Origin: Formicarius rufipectus
Lineage: Eukaryota; Chordata; Aves; Passeriformes; Formicariidae
Length of the DNA: 64,000 bases
Reading direction: 5' to 3'
Assembly (NCBI GenBank): GCA_013399695.1
Contig: VXAU01004724.1
Location: 550,810 to 614,809, forward strand
Part shown: positions 12,278 through 26,786 of the stretch, piece after piece
Layout of the letters: each line of letters begins with the position of its first letter
Numbering within the stretch: position 1 is the stretch's first letter
The notes under the pieces: generated by a model
The model's input: the letters and a program-made list of their open reading frames with translations, nothing else
Database searches by the model: none
Told to the model about the DNA's origin: nothing
Program-made: the position numbers and the translations under genes

Positions 12278-13437
12278 GCAAGCAAAGAAAGTGGGAGAAG
12301 TCCCAGGGAACACACGTCAGTTTTTTTACATTTTGCTTTGTGAAAGAAACTGATGTATCAAAATGACTGCCTGCAAAACCAAGGAAGTATTACAGGAAGG
12401 TGGATAATAAGAATAAGATAATCAAGAGAAACTGAACAGTTCAGTGCTTCATCAGATCAACAGCTGTTTTATTTGAGGAAAGATGAGCCATGTGAGCTGA
12501 ACTAGTTCAAAAAGTTACTGATGCAATTGTGATGATCTCAGTAAGCAACCTTGCCATAAACAAAACTTTACAATGTCTTCTTTCTGCTCTATTCCCTCTC
12601 CCTGTGTACCTATGGAGTTCTTGCTGCTTATACAAGAAGCAACAGTGCACTCATGACCTCTTGTCTTTAATTTTTGAAAATCACTACAAAACCATAAATT
12701 GATATTATATTAAAAATTCCATATTTATTTACACAAATAACTAGCTTGCTTTAATGAACAGCTTTCAGTCACATTCACTAAAAACTAAAAGGAACTTGGC
12801 AAACTAATGCTTCTTAATGACATTTTATTTCCATGAAAAAGTCCAGATTCTGTGACATGGAAAAGTTTTCTTATTCATCTCAGCTTCAATAAAACTTTTC
12901 ACTCTGTAACAAGGTCCATTATGAAGTTTAATATTTTGAAGCAAACATTTTACTTTTCATATCATAAATAGCTTCTCATGTGGAAAGAAATGCACATTTT
13001 TCTTGGAGTTTTGTAAGAGGTTTTGACTTCAAAATTGCCGTTTCCATTTTCACCCTACAAAAAAAAAATTACATTTGCTAAAAATATCATCAGCTGGAGA
13101 TGATGTTTTACACTTCCTAAGGAATTGAAAAAAGTTATTTGCATACCCCTAGAATTCAGAGCTCTTGAAAATCATGTCATTTTTTAAGTTCTCTGTTTGA
13201 ATTTAGAAATTTTGCTTCTGCTTTCTCCAACTAAAATAAGAAGATGTAGCGTCATTAAAATGCTCAGAATTTCCCACACACCTGCACGACACAGAGGGAT
13301 TTTCCTAAGAGAAGATTTTTTAATTATAACTATAAATAGATGCAGTGCACAGTAAGTGTGTCTTCTTTGTCAGCAAACAGTCCATTAATGCTGCAGTGTA
13401 AAGAAACGAATGTGCTTCTGTGCACACAAATACAACT

Positions 13438-13862
13438 GTCACAGACCATGCTGAGTTGGAAGGGACCCACAAGGATCACAGAGCCCAGCTCCTGGCTCTG
13501 CACAGGACCATCCCCAAGAGTCACACCCTGTGCCCAGAGTCTCTTCCACATGCTTTTTGGACTTTGCCAGGCTTGGGGCTGTGATCAATGTCCTAGGGAG
13601 CCTGTTCAGTGCTAAACCATCCTCTGGGGCAAGAACATTTTTCTTATATCCAACCTAAATCTCACCTGAAACAACTTCAGCCCATTCCCTAGAGTTCTGC
13701 CACTGGTCACAACTGAGAGGAGATCAGTGCCTGCCTCTCCTCTTCCCCTCACAAGGAAGCTGCAGACTGCAACAACAGTGTGTGTGTTGTATTCTGGCTT
13801 CATACCTTCCCAAAACATTTTCTCCAGGGTGGCTCTGAGTGACACTGCAACCCTGCACAGTC
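13438..13862 (-). mobile_element. CR1 LINE fragment, different subfamily
   Basis: The plus strand shows antisense CR1 text: 'tgagttggaagggaccc', then 'caactcctggctctgcac'-like sequence, and later a 'ttcttatatccaacctaaat' stretch and 'cttcccaaaacattttctcc'. The 3' end is at about 13438, so the element lies on the minus strand. It differs from the CR1 copies that have the 'ggtttgggttgg' end and belongs to another CR1 subfamily. The inner boundary near 13862 is approximate. Frames at 13340-13615 and 13612-13845 are spurious frames through it. Confidence 0.88.
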
Positions 13863-13918
13863 AGTGTGAAAGATCTCTTGCCCCACAAAAAAAGTATACT
13901 TCCAAGGAATATATCTTT

Positions 13919-14646
13919 GTCAGTGTGCTGGTTTAAAGGTAAACCAGCAGGACAAATTAATCTAACTCAGAATGAGATTGCAAGTCAGAATAACATTTTA
14001 ATAAAAAGATCACAATAAATACACTGATAGAGAAGGAAAATCCGTTTGACCCACACAAACAGATGCACAGGCCAGCACAGAGGGGCACGAGAAAAATGGA
14101 GCTCACCAACCCCTGCCCTGAGCACCACGTGGCCCCCCTGAGTTCAAAGTAAAAAGAAAGAAGAAACCTGATGGTGAAAATGAAAATGACAGTCGAGTCA
14201 AGAGTGTTAGTCTCAGTCCAGTCGAGGTTCTGGTCCCAAAACCCCAAGCTTGTCTCTGCTTGGGCTCTGATGGGAATGCCCAGTCCCTCCCCCAGGGTGG
14301 GGAGTTTCCCAAGGGGTGATTTACTCTGTAAGGTCAATCCTGGCATATTTTTGGCATCCCTGATGGCCCATTGGCAGACATGACCTCTCAGGTGGGTACG
14401 AAGGTACTAACGGCTCCCTGGAGGGGAGTTCTCACACCTGAGTCATTGGTGTGGAGTCAGGAAAACTTCCTTATCCCACTGAAGTTCCTGAACACCCAGC
14501 TTGTACCCTGAGGGGTTGGGTGTGCCCTGGGCAGATGCAGCAAATGGGTCATTGTGAGCAGTTCTTAAGAAAATGACATAGAGGGTTTAGAACACACACC
14601 CACACAGTGACAAACTGATCCTGGCTACTACAACCAGGACAGTCAG
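13919..14646 (-). mobile_element. Solo LTR of an ERVL-like endogenous retrovirus
   Basis: The LTR spans 13924-14641 (718 bp). It starts TGTGCTGGTT and ends AACCAGGACA, so its termini are TG...CA with imperfect inverted repeats. The 5-bp sequence GTCAG stands directly on both sides (13919-13923 and 14642-14646) as a target-site duplication. Five bases are typical of ERVL-group integration, whereas avian class I and class II elements usually give four and six. An ATTAAA on the minus strand (13997-14002), about 75 bp from the LTR end, could be the polyadenylation signal and suggests minus orientation. No viral genes flank it, so it is a recombination remnant. Frames of 129 and 70 codons inside it are not viral genes. 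Confidence 0.8.
13926..13949. repeat. Perfect hairpin at the LTR end
   Basis: The arm TGCTGGTTTA (13926-13935) is followed by loop AAGG and its exact reverse complement TAAACCAGCA (13940-13949). The hairpin sits two bases inside the LTR terminus. In minus orientation it forms the extreme U5 end. Confidence 0.85.
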
Positions 14647-17600
14647 TCAGTCTGATTTTCCATTGTGGCTCTCCAGCTTTGCCCTCACATGACATTTCAT
14701 GCTGCAGCTACAACTACCAACCTACCTGCCATTCACATTTGAAGCTTTCTGCACTGTCACTCAGTGCCAACAGGTTGCTGTTGTCTTCCTCCCAGTGTGC
14801 CTCTTCCCTCTCTGCTTAATGTGTGGGGACCTGCCTTTTTGCTCTGTACTTTTCCCATTCTTCTCATTCTTTTTCTGTGGAATTTTTGGTTCTTCTGCCT
14901 TGATTTCTCCTGGGCTATTGGTTTCGCTGCTGAGAAATGCAAGGTGCACATATTTTTTTTTTTTTTGTTCATTGCTGTCTCTCAAGACCTCTAGGGGAGG
15001 ATCAGGAAAAGTGTCTTCTTCTCTTTCTGCTATTCATGGTTCCCACAACCAATTCCTTAGACATGGGCATCTGGGCTTTCACACTATGAGCACGATCTCC
15101 TCACTGAAGTGGGAAGGAAGCTCCTCAGCATACCCTCAGTGTACTCTGCCCTTTTAAGGGTCTTTGGATGACCATAGATGGAATTTTGAAAAGGTCTGGA
15201 TGAATAATGCATTTTAGGTTTAGTTCCCAAACTGAGACACTGTGGGTGGGGAATGGGAAAGAAAATTTTAGATGAATGTGGAAGTGTTTTATTTGACAAA
15301 AAAGGGGAATTCTGTGTTATGATTAGTCATTGGAGTGCCTTTAAATAATCAGAGCAATTTTTAGACAAAAAATTGCCATCTTGAAATGAAAGAATATCAA
15401 AATACTGTGTTTAAAAAGGCCAGATAAAACATATTTATATTCTTAAGAGAATCACCCTTTTTTTCTTACAGAAACCATTCTTCTTATATATCTAACTGTT
15501 CATAGACAGCTTGTCCACAGAAAAATGGCTTTCATTTTTGATTAATTTACTTTGTACCTGCTTAAAAGCAGATATCTTACTGTGAGTCAACACTGGCATA
15601 TTTAAATCACTAAAGCACTTAAAAAATCCCACTCTTCATCAGCAGAATTCACAAGGCTTCAAACACATTGCATGGGGAGTGTGGGACACAGCAGCAAACA
15701 CACTGAGGATTTGCAACCAGCGAAGCGAGCTGTGGTGATGACATTGATCCCACCTGGGCAATTGCGATCATGATTTCCAAAGCACCCAATATATAAAACC
15801 CAATTGTGAATTCATGTCCTTTTTTTGTTTATTTGTTTCATTTATCACTCCCTGGGTCTTGGTGTTCTTAAAATTTCCACCTATTATTTTATTCAGAATA
15901 AGTTGATTAAGGAAGTCAGTAGTAGAATACAACCAGAAGAGTCCCTCTTCTTTTCCATCCTCTGCCTGCTGCAGATGCTGTGTCTTTATGCTGCTCCAGA
16001 TGCTCTGTCCTCCTCACCATATTTCATCATATTTTGAATGTGAAATGAAAGGATTTCCAAACATTGCTCTGCATGTAAAAATGGCAGCAGTAAAAGCTGC
16101 ATTGAACTAAAAGAATTAAACAAATTGCTGCATACCTAACCAAACTGGGAAGAGGCAGGCTTTGTGTGGTGGTCACTCGTAGATGATTTGCAACAAAGAG
16201 GTCTAAAGCACCTTCCTGCCAATATGCTGAGTGCAAATAAAGCACCATCATGTTTATGCTGACTCCGAAAAAAAAAAAAGACTAAAGTCTCACTCCTATA
16301 ACATCTTAAATACATTTAGTGGCTGTGTGCACAAACTGACTAAACTCTTCTGGTTTACAGACTTTTCTATCTCACACTCTTACAGCCTGGTAAGATTCAG
16401 CACCGACACCCTGCCAGGCGCAATATGAAGAATTCTATAATTATCAATCTAGTGACAGCATTTAAAAGCAAGTGCATTATCATGCACAGAAATCATCTCA
16501 TGTCCCCTACAGCGCGTTCCACAACAAGGACTGTCACTTTGACTACCAATCCTGCTTTATTACATTTAAAAGTCTTCCATCAACGGATTCCCCAGGAAAA
16601 AAAAGTAAAATCTTTTATTCAGAAAATAGCATGCAGTCTGGAGTGGCTGTCAAAGTACCTAAAGGTCATATAATGTCAGAGTCATTATTTTCAAATTATC
16701 TACACTCATGAGCCCTACTTTTCAAGGCCAGCTATCTAAACAACAATAAACACAGAACACATGTGGTGCAACATAAAATCTGTGTCCTATCATTTTAGAA
16801 GTATGAAATAGAAGCAGAAAGATTCCTCCTCCTTTCATTCTTGTGCAACCACTGTATTCAGCAGACCATTATCTTAAATGTAATTAATAACCTGAACCCC
16901 TCTTTACCAATACGTTTTTCTTCCTGGTCCATTTGGTAATCCAAGACAATGCATTTACAAGCCAGATTATCCATTACAGAGTTGTCAGCTCAGACACACC
17001 CTGATATTTTACCCTGTCATGGATCAAAAAGATTAAAAGCAACTTTAAAAAGCACATGTTACGATACTAAATCCAGTAACTCTAGCCTGTCTGCTTCGGC
17101 TCAGATTTGGAAACGAAGTAAAGATTAATGTTCTGAGTGGTATCTGAATTAATGTTCTGTCAACCAGTTGCAGAGACAGGGGTTGCTGTTTTCCCATTTG
17201 TTTGGTTGGTATTAGTTTCCATAATCCAGATAGTTTTCAATCACTGCGTGCAGCCTCAGGAAGTCTGTGTTCCATCTGCAGTCTTGGGAGTTGTTAAAAC
17301 CAGTATCTCCAGCTACACTCAAGGTGGGAGCCATGGGTCATTGGTTCAACAGGTTAACGTGGCTGACATAGATCATACTAACTCTAAAAATCATTACATT
17401 TATTTGTTGACCTAGATCTCCTGTAGATTAAGACATACTCCTGCCTTCACCTTTTCTACCCTCCCATTTCCTCTACCTTAAAAAAATAAATTGGTTAACA
17501 GATGTAGGAAACTGGAAGGCTTCACATTTCACTTCTCTGTTTTCTTTTTCTCGGTAACAAAGCAGTGAAGGAGGAAAAGGCTGAGATGAAAGAAATAACC

Positions 17601-20600
17601 AACCTCTGTTTACCTCAGCCAACTGTTCCATCCTTTTCCCCATGCTGTGTCAATACCTGGCACTAGTCTTCATATATCCTATATGACATCAAACAGGGTT
17701 TAAACAAAAGACAGACTTTAAATTTGTGTATCCAGAGCTGACCATGTTTTTCAGGGCTGAGCTGCATGCAATGCCCTGCATGAGCTGCAGTCAACAGAAA
17801 GCAATTTCTCCTTATATTACTGTGAATTATTTACTACAACATTTTGAACTGACATCCAGATTTGCCCCCCTCTGTTCAGAGTTTTATTGCAATGAAAAGA
17901 AGAGAAGTAAATGAATAACAGGAGAGGGGAAATAAATTCCATTGAAATGCACTGGCTGATAAAATAAGTGTCTTTGAAACAGTGCTGTATGCAATAATAA
18001 TTGTATCGTTTGTTACAGTGCCATGCTGATGCACTTAGGACTATCTCTGACTTTGGCAGAAATGTAGGAATAAAAACTCCAGCTTACAGCATCCACAGAA
18101 CCATGGGGCTTTGTTTATAGGATGCTAGTGAAGACACAGCCAAGTGGATAGCCCTGAAGATAGAGGGTTTGAATGCTTCCTATAAACTGTGGGCAGATTT
18201 AGAGCTAAGATATTGGACACACACACATATACATGCAACCATTCACAGAGCTGAGAGGAACGTCTTCCTTGCTCCTAAGTGGCTGAGGACAAGCATGTCT
18301 TCAGCACAGGGGATGGAGCACACACTGCGCAGCCTGTGTTCTGCCCCAAATACAGAAACAGGCAGGGCTGACAACAGGTCCCTGCCTGCCTCTCCCACAC
18401 AAGCATTAACAGAGACAGTGAGCTAACTCCTGAAAATAAATGTCACCTATTATTCACTATCTCAACACCTGAGGTAGCTCAGGCAGAAGAGCATCTAAAC
18501 CTTCCTGTAGAGGAAAAAATCTCCATTCCACAGATAAGGTCTAGCTCCAGTTCTGGATTGCAGATGTGAATCTCCCATCTGTGGTACGTATCCCAGGAAT
18601 TTCCAGACCTATCACAGGTTTATATTTCATTTTAGGCAGTGTCAAAGGAAGTTCTGAGGCTGAGGACTGTTCTGTAGGTGTGATGTTTGAACCAACTGAT
18701 CCTTCCTCTTCCAAAACTTTCATTTGCTCCCAATCCAAAATCCAGTATTCCCCTCCAATCTCTCCTTAAATTGGTTGTAAGGACCTTTTCCTCAGTCTCT
18801 GGCTCTTGTCATTAATACCATTGCTGAACCTAATACAAGTGAGGATTGAGTTTCACCTCCATATCTGAGGAAGGCAACATTTAGATCCACAGCTGTCGTT
18901 CCCAAGTCTCATTGTGCAGCTAAGGAAGGTAAGGAAAACATCTATTACTAATGTTGTTGCATAATGTTCTGCCTCAGAAAGTTATTAAAATATGAGAGTA
19001 TCCATACATTTTTGACAGGATAAAAACTGATTTGGACAAGCCAGCAGGAAGCCTGGCTGAGTGATTACCACAGGCAACCCTGTGAGACGGAGGAACAGCC
19101 AGAGACACAAAGCTGAAGAGGCAGACAGTCAGGAATGAGAGGCCAGTGACAAGCTGAGCTGCTGGGCTCTGCACACATGCAGCCAGAGAAGGGCCCTTGA
19201 TGAGCTGGTAGTGCCATCCTGTCCAAGAGCAGTTCTGGCTGAAGCAGTGAGCAAGCTTTGGGGACACACCTTCTGCAGCTCCTTTGTCCGCCCACACGTG
19301 CTTAGGCATAGGCACCCACTGAACAGGCAGTGGCTGAAGACATCTGTGACTACCACCAGTTTTTCCTGTTGATGACCAGAGTTCTCCCAAAGATGGTATT
19401 AATGTTTAGTGTGGCAGCAAAATGTTGTGGGACACCCCTCACATTTGCAGCACTCCTTTTTCCCTTGGAAGCAGCAGAAGTCAAAGCCTGATCCTCTGTG
19501 ACTCTCCCCTGAACTCTGCTCCTTTTCCACACGGGGAGCAGTTTCACCTCTAAGAAGTGGCAAAGCTCTGCACTTACCATGGGCCAAGTGCTTTTTCCAA
19601 GGTGGAATCAGGGAGTCCAAGTTTGAACCCTTTAGTATCAGAGAAGCCCAGATTGGCTGCAGTGATCCTGTTACTGAAAAAGTATGCAGGCACACACTTC
19701 TCTTAGCCACACACTTCTTCTCTTGGGAAAAAAATCTTTAATGAAACGTTTTCCCAGTGGAAAGGGGAGATGCAAGAGAATTCACTTGGGGAATAAAATA
19801 GTAATGTGAGAAATGGATGTAGATGGTGCACCCAAGTAGTTTGGGGAGGTGAATGGGAGATGTTTAAGTGGGGAAGGAAGTAAGAAGCTGTATTTTTCTC
19901 TGTGCATGAAGGGACAAATCCAGCCTTCTGCCTGAATAGGTCTCATCTTGAAAAGTAAGAAGTGGTTGAGGCTTTGCTATGTTGCTCTTTGTGCTGCTAA
20001 GCTCTGCAGATCAGTCCCACCACATTGGTGTAGTGAAGACAGAATAGTGGGGCAAGAAGCAATTCCATACCCTGGCAGGATGAGGTAAAGGGCAATCATA
20101 ACCCATAAAATCTATTTTGGTGATTGGGCAGCCCTTGGACACCAGCCTCAGAGCTTTTTTACCATATGCAAAGCCTGAAACTGAGACCCTCTCAACCATC
20201 CCTTCTCTCCAATGCCACAGTCACTTAGGGATGCTCAAGTACTCACTGGATTTACCCCTGAATGTGGAGCAATAAGCACAGCTACCAGAGTTGGGTGCTG
20301 CAAGGCAGGCATGCCCACTATGTCTCTTTGCTTTGACTGCAAGCAGGAAGGGAAGGAACAAGCCCCATGTGTCAACTCACAAATGCCATGGAAACTTTGA
20401 GCCATTCATTAGCAGCACTCCCATGAGCAGACCTCTGAGCCTGCGTCTGGTAGCTTAGATAAGTTGAAAACACAGCTAAAATGAAAGAGAACTGTCAAGC
20501 TTATAATTAAAGTGCAGTTCAAAAATTATGCCATGTTGAGTCTGTCCTGGTTAGAGGAAGAGGCTCAGGAAGAAGCTCTGGACCAGCTTGTTCCCTCACT

Positions 20601-23600
20601 GTGAATTTCCATGTCTCTTGTGGTAGACACTATGCAAGTATGTTTTAGCCTGTTCAAACTGACACAGAATAGTGCATTTTTTTTCATCCTGAGACTGCGG
20701 ACTCCATTACTTCGCTATGTGTCTTCTACCTAAAAGAAACCTATTTTTTTCTTTCCCTATAGAAACAGACACTTGACTGCTGGTTCTAGCACCTTCACTG
20801 GCATTAATTGTTTGACCAGGACCCTCTTATATTTCCCTAAGGGAGAAAAAGAAAATATTTTCTGATACCATCATCCCATTCAATGTGAGGTGCAGTAGGT
20901 CCTAAGGAGGAAACACAGTTGTTCCAGGTATTAGACAAGCAAACCACATAAATCTGGGCTGGCATCACAAGGTAATCACTTTCCTTCCCCTCTCTTTCCA
21001 AGAAGTTGTTCCTGTTCACAAAAATCCAGACGGAAAATTCATAGAACTGTCTTCACAGGCAATAAACCAAAGTTAATGATCTGATGTAAAGCCAGTGGAG
21101 TAGGAATATTTTCATATGGTCAAAAGACATAAGCAGAGCGGGCAGAAAAATGGCCTTGTGGCTGCCATATGAGTTTGCATGTTACACAATTTCTGAGTCC
21201 TTCTTCCAGCCTTTAAAAAGGATCCCTCTCAGATTTATAGGCTGTAGAACAAAGAAGTTTAACGAATTACTGCAGAGGTGCTCTGAAGCAGAACTACCAC
21301 AATGAGCAAAACAAACAGCGCCGGTATCCCATTGAAATTAAAAGTACACAACAAAATTGAGTTGTGGTTAGCAGGGCTGCACCAGAGGAGGTATGTGGTC
21401 ACCTCCTTGCTCGCTCCACATGCAGTGACAGGAACTCACACTCCCTTTTTGTTAGGGAACACTGAGAATCAGTTGCCCCCTGAAAGAAAGGCGGCTGCTC
21501 TGCTCCTGATATGTTACTGGTACATCAAAAAGAATTAACATCCTGCCTCCACTTACACAAAGAGAGGGCTCTTGTTTGGTGCCAAATGGCCATGTGCATT
21601 GATACAGAAATAATGTCTTGGCAGCCAGCAGGGGTGAAAAGAAGCCAAATTACATCATTCACTCTCCTTTCAGTGCAGATAAAAGACTCTATTTACTACT
21701 TTGGCAATAGCCGGCACCACAGCTGCTGCCGGTCACATGTAAGGGCAGCAGAGGGAAGGCAACTGAAAAATAATTGAATCCTGGGAGCCCGGAGATCCTC
21801 CCCATAAAAATACACCATGCTTAGTGCAACAGGGTGATATCCGAGGACACAGGCAACCTCCATTCTGGTCCCACTGCTGTCATGGATGTCTGCTGCATGA
21901 CCTTGACCTGTCACTTCACCTCTCTTCTTTCCTCCTGCTCCTTGCCCTGTTTATTTGGCTCACAAGCTTCTGAAGGCAGAGATTGACAATTATATAAACT
22001 CTGTGCTTAGCTCAGCACTCTGCCAGTCTCATCAGGGTCCCATAGGCACTCCTGCTCAGAATTAAAACATTAGCTGTATTTCTAATACAAATACATTGAA
22101 AAGGGTCAAAAGTGAGTAGATTTTCAAACAGATGGGATGGATGTGTATCATGGATGTTACAAGGTGGGAAGTTCTGCCACTCCAAAGCACCTTTAGATTT
22201 GTAAATGCCTGATGCATTATGTGTAAAGAAGTAAATGGTGTGACCAGAACGAACAGCAGAAGCAGTTTAAACATTTCTTAAGCTGAAACTATCAATGAGA
22301 GGAGCTGAATTCACGTGAGAAAGCAAGGATAAATGCCTCTGGGAATGATTTTCAGATTTGTCTTCATAAGAAGAGCCACACTGCATAAAGAATACATCTA
22401 CGGAGCATAAAGAAAAGAACAAGTGTTTAACTGTATGACCAAATAAGTTTTAAGACTTTTGCAATTTTAATCCCAAATCTGCTTGTCTGACGACACCTTG
22501 TATGCTTCAAGCTCCTGACAGTTATCAAACATGGAAGAGGATGACCCCATCTTGATTTAAAATGCATGATCAAGTGACACAACTAAATTCTGATGGCACA
22601 AGCAAAACCACTGCAGAGTAGTAATGTGATAAAAGAAGACTTAAACATTCCCCAAAAAAACTAAAGCCCTTCTCTCAGGACAGAATGCAGTGCCGATTTG
22701 TGAAACCTCTGCTAAGTATAATTCAACAAAACCTGCTAAAAAAAATGAGGGAGTTGATGCCTTAGAGAATTTTTGTACTTTTAAAACAAACCGTAATTGT
22801 CCTACAGAGAGAGGCTGAGGAGACCCTCATCCGTGCTTCTCTGCAGAACAGATCCACAACTTCATTAAGAGAATCAGTGTATTTTGTAACTAAATGAGAT
22901 TCTGTCTCGCTGGCAGGCATATTCTGCTCACAGAACAAAGAAACCACACACAAAAACATTCCAAAAGGAGATGTCCTTAGAAAAAAATCATTGTAGCACC
23001 ATCAGACTGCAGAGTGTGGCAGAAACTATGACTTTGTAGAAGATAAAAAAGACTGACAGGCATTAGGAACCAAGCTAGATGCATGTGACAAAAATGCCTT
23101 GACCTTTTAATTTCTTAGTTAATTTCTGTGAATTTCTGCTTGTTTTATAGCAATTTCTGTGTTGTTTTGTTTCCCAATAATTCAAAATTCACGTCGCTGC
23201 CTGCCAACATCTGCACAAGGGAGCTGGGTTTGGGGATATGTCAGCACCCTCAGACTTGCTGGCATTGGATTTTTGGAGTATCTCACCCGCAGCCAGAGCC
23301 CTGGAGGATAAAGCCTTGAAGGGTTTCTCTCAAAGGCAACAGGCTCATCTCCTGGTGTGCTTGTCCTTAGCTGCAAGCCTGACTAAGCACATTAGGCCTG
23401 AGATGAGGAACTGCCTGAAAGACAAATGTGAATAATCACTTCACTAAACTACTGGGAAATTCAAATTTCTCCGTGCATGGGAGCCAGAAAGGCTGTTGAT
23501 CTGTGAGGAAATACCCAGACACTGATCCATGCTCTGTGTGCTTGCTCAGAGTCTGACTAGGAGGGGAAGGGGATAATACGACTTCAGATCTGGCAAGTAA

Positions 23601-26600
23601 TGGTAACAGAAGGAAAGAAAGGGAAAAAGAAAAAAATCCACCAGCAAGTTCAGGATGCAGATGGTGGTCTGATATCCAAAGTGTTCTTGTCTGTCATGAT
23701 TTACTTCTTACCTTTAAGATACTCGAAAAAACAAGATAAAAATAGGAGCTGAAGGTAAAGCCCAAGACGGCATTTTTATGCAGGACTTCTTGTTTTTCCC
23801 CTACACAAATGGAAGTTTGTTAATTATTGTATTTCAATTGTCTTTAGAACAGCAGGAATTCACTAGATTACAGGCATTTCCAATATACAAATTTAAAGAT
23901 AGGTAAAATTTGTCTAAGATGTCCAGTGTATGCTAGGTGTTCTCACTCTTCACACTCCCTTGAAAGAGAGGCAACTGCACAAGGATTTTCTATCCAACTT
24001 GCTTGGACACACATTCTCTCAAAGAAAACCAATCTGGGTGAAATGTTATACTTTAGCACATCTGCAGTTAAAGGAGATGAATCCCTCAAGAGGTCACTGC
24101 CATCCTGCAGAGTCACAACTTGGTCTGACCCCATGACTTCATTCCAGTTTGCAAACAACATCCCCATCTCAACCTTGACCCAGATTCCCCTTACATTTCT
24201 GAATTTTGAAAAGAGCATTTGCAGAATTTATGGAGAAACAAGCTTGATATTCATAGCAGCAGGAAAAAAACAGTCCACAATAAAACATTTCTTAGAAAAT
24301 CCTTTATGGATGTCTGTCTTTTAAATCAAAAAAAAACCCATGTCATGCTGACAACCTCAGTTATGAGTGTTTGATAGAAAAAGATCAAGTGCCTTCAGTC
24401 AATGCGGACCCAAATCAGTTAGGGATTTAAATCTAATTCTGCGACAACAAGTGGCTTTCAGTTTATTTTGGCTGGCTCTAGAGTGGCTCCATGCATGTGA
24501 AATTATTATTAAACTCTCCTCAGAAGTCAGCTGTTAGCTTGTGCAGTCTGCAGCACTCTGATATTATGTGATGCCAGCATAAAACTCCACTAGTAAATGG
24601 ACTGAATCATTCCTAACATGTTTTCTGGAATATAAGCACACATGGAAAGTATTAGTGTCCCAATCTACAAGGGATGGATAAGCATGTCATCCAAGCAAAA
24701 ACATATACTTAGTTTATCGAGCCGAAAACAATCTTCTCCCCTTGTGGTCCAGGACTTCTATTTCATAATCCAAGTTTTAAATTTTGTTTAGATCGCACTT
24801 AGCATCCAGCCCCAATAATATCTCTTTCTCCAGACTCCCAATATGATTTCTGGATAGAGACATAATTTTTTTGTTAAGCCATGTTGTCCTCATGTGAAAC
24901 AAAAGCCCGTCCTGACTAGAGAAAGTTTGCCATGATGCTACACCAGCAGGATATGCTGTTCATTTCAGAAGATATTTGAATACTTTCTCCATGCTGAAGA
25001 TCCTACAACCATGTCAAGTTCTGAGCAAAAGACATTAGAAGATAAGCTTTATTCTCTTTTTTTTTTTTTTTTCTACAATCATGTATTTCAGGGCTTTAAT
25101 TTTCTTTTTTAAAGCCACAGTTTTGCTGCATGGCATTCACAGAAGGCCATAAAGACCACTCAAATCCTGGAGCATTTTTAAACAACTTGGAGAAAGGGCA
25201 ATGAATCATCTTGACATTGCCAGATTACTGTGGCAAATCAATGAAATGTTTTAAGTGATCTGTAGACTGAATATCACAATGAAATAAATTTACATACATT
25301 CCTTGGCCTTACTTTTCCTGCACCCAGTGAAGCAAAAGCACCACAGATACTCAGTCTCTCATTCTCCACCTCCTCATACGTGAAAGTTCACCAAGAAGTG
25401 AGAAGGGTCAACCATTCCAACTTTTCCAGAGGTTTCCTCAGATGTCTCCACAGAGCAAGATGATCTGTCCCTATACAGTGATGTTTTTCAAATAACAATC
25501 ATGCCCTTTACTTCAGATGCTCTACCCAAATTACAACTATACTGCAACCCATGGAGGCTAGAAAATTCATTAATGGATTTGAGTTTAATTGCCGTTTTAT
25601 GGGATGTAATTTCACATATGGGTAGCTACACTATCTATGGAGTTCATGGTTGAAACAATTTAAAGCACTTCTCACCCTAACACAAAAGATAAGCTCGTTT
25701 TATGAGCTCCTCAGCTTCCTCCAGCCCACTTTAAGTACAAATATATAATGTGAACAACAGTTTTGCAAGTCAGATCAAGAAGTGCGGCTGAATACAGATT
25801 AATTGTTGTAAAAACAGCCCTCTTCATGGTGATACTTCTTTCAGAAATTTAATCTGAGGCATCAGCAAGGATGCAGTTGACTTGCCAGATAAATTCTGCT
25901 ATAGTGTGCCAATTTTAAAATATTTAAGAGATACACTTTTACTTTAGGGAGATGTGTTCCACCTCCAATTGTTGTGGAGCATGACTGGCAAGTAAGAAGT
26001 TATCTTCTATCCAGAGAAAATAACACAAGTGTGCTCCACTGCAAACCCCAAAACAATTATGTGAATAATTTGCCAACCTCAAATTCAAGGCATATTTTAG
26101 TGTGATATTAAAAACAAAATGTTTTATCTTGCTTTGGTTAATCAAAAGTTATAGGTTTCTCATCTCAAATAAGTGTCTGGTATCCAATACCTGGGTTTTA
26201 ATCATTCATTCAAACCAGTTCTACTGCAAAAAGTATTTCTTACCTGATTCACTTTATTGCTTGTATGCTGCATTTAGAAAATCTTATCACAAGCAATAGG
26301 CATTTTTAATATTATAGAAATTTCACTGCTAATACCCATATCAATTATATTTTGAGCTTTATGTTTAGTGTAGATATTAATGCAGTCTGGCTTTTCCATT
26401 TTTATTTCTGCAAGTATAATTTATTGAGACATAAATAGTAATATTAAAGCTATCAAGTATAAATATCAATACTTTACAGTACTGTGTAAGTTAAGAGTTA
26501 CATGCATCTAAATTCTGTTACAGTCCTTTCTGAATGCTCACACCTTAACTGCAAACTGCAGCTCGCCAGGAACTCTGAGTTTGGAAAGCAGCAGGGTGTC

Positions 26601-26675
26601 AAGTAATACAGCACTAACATCTTGAAAGAAGCCTTTCAGAAGAACTGGGGAACTGGCAGCACGTGGCTGGGACAT

Positions 26676-26786
26676 AAAAAAAAAAAAAAAGCATGGTTTT
26701 CTATTTCTTTTTCCTTTTTTTTTTTTTTTACTTTTTAAAAAAAATTTTTAAAATAGCTATGGCGCTAAATGATGCTTGATTATGTN
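26676..26786. repeat. Homopolymer-rich low-complexity patch with an N
   Basis: Fifteen A bases (26676-26690), a T-rich run ending in about fifteen T bases (near 26715-26729) and a mixed A/T run to about 26753 are followed by an N at 26786. No duplication is visible around this N. The patch probably assembled poorly. Confidence 0.8.

Larger units (their letters stand above)
8248..13437. other. Unique non-coding stretch, no gene seen
   Basis: Apart from the telomere-like repeats at 8403-8567 and the interrupted poly-A at 12247-12277, this is unique AT-rich sequence. I see no exon, RNA gene or known repeat. A small palindrome with two CpG-bearing arms, CGATC-CCC-GATCG, lies at 9091-9103 in otherwise CpG-poor DNA. 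Open frames here are at most about 85 codons and carry no domain. Confidence 0.55.

Noticed and set aside
14699..15157. 152-codon plus-strand open frame rich in Phe, Leu and Ser
   Set aside because: Composition reflects pyrimidine-rich sequence and a poly-T. No domain or transmembrane pattern is convincing enough to call a membrane protein.
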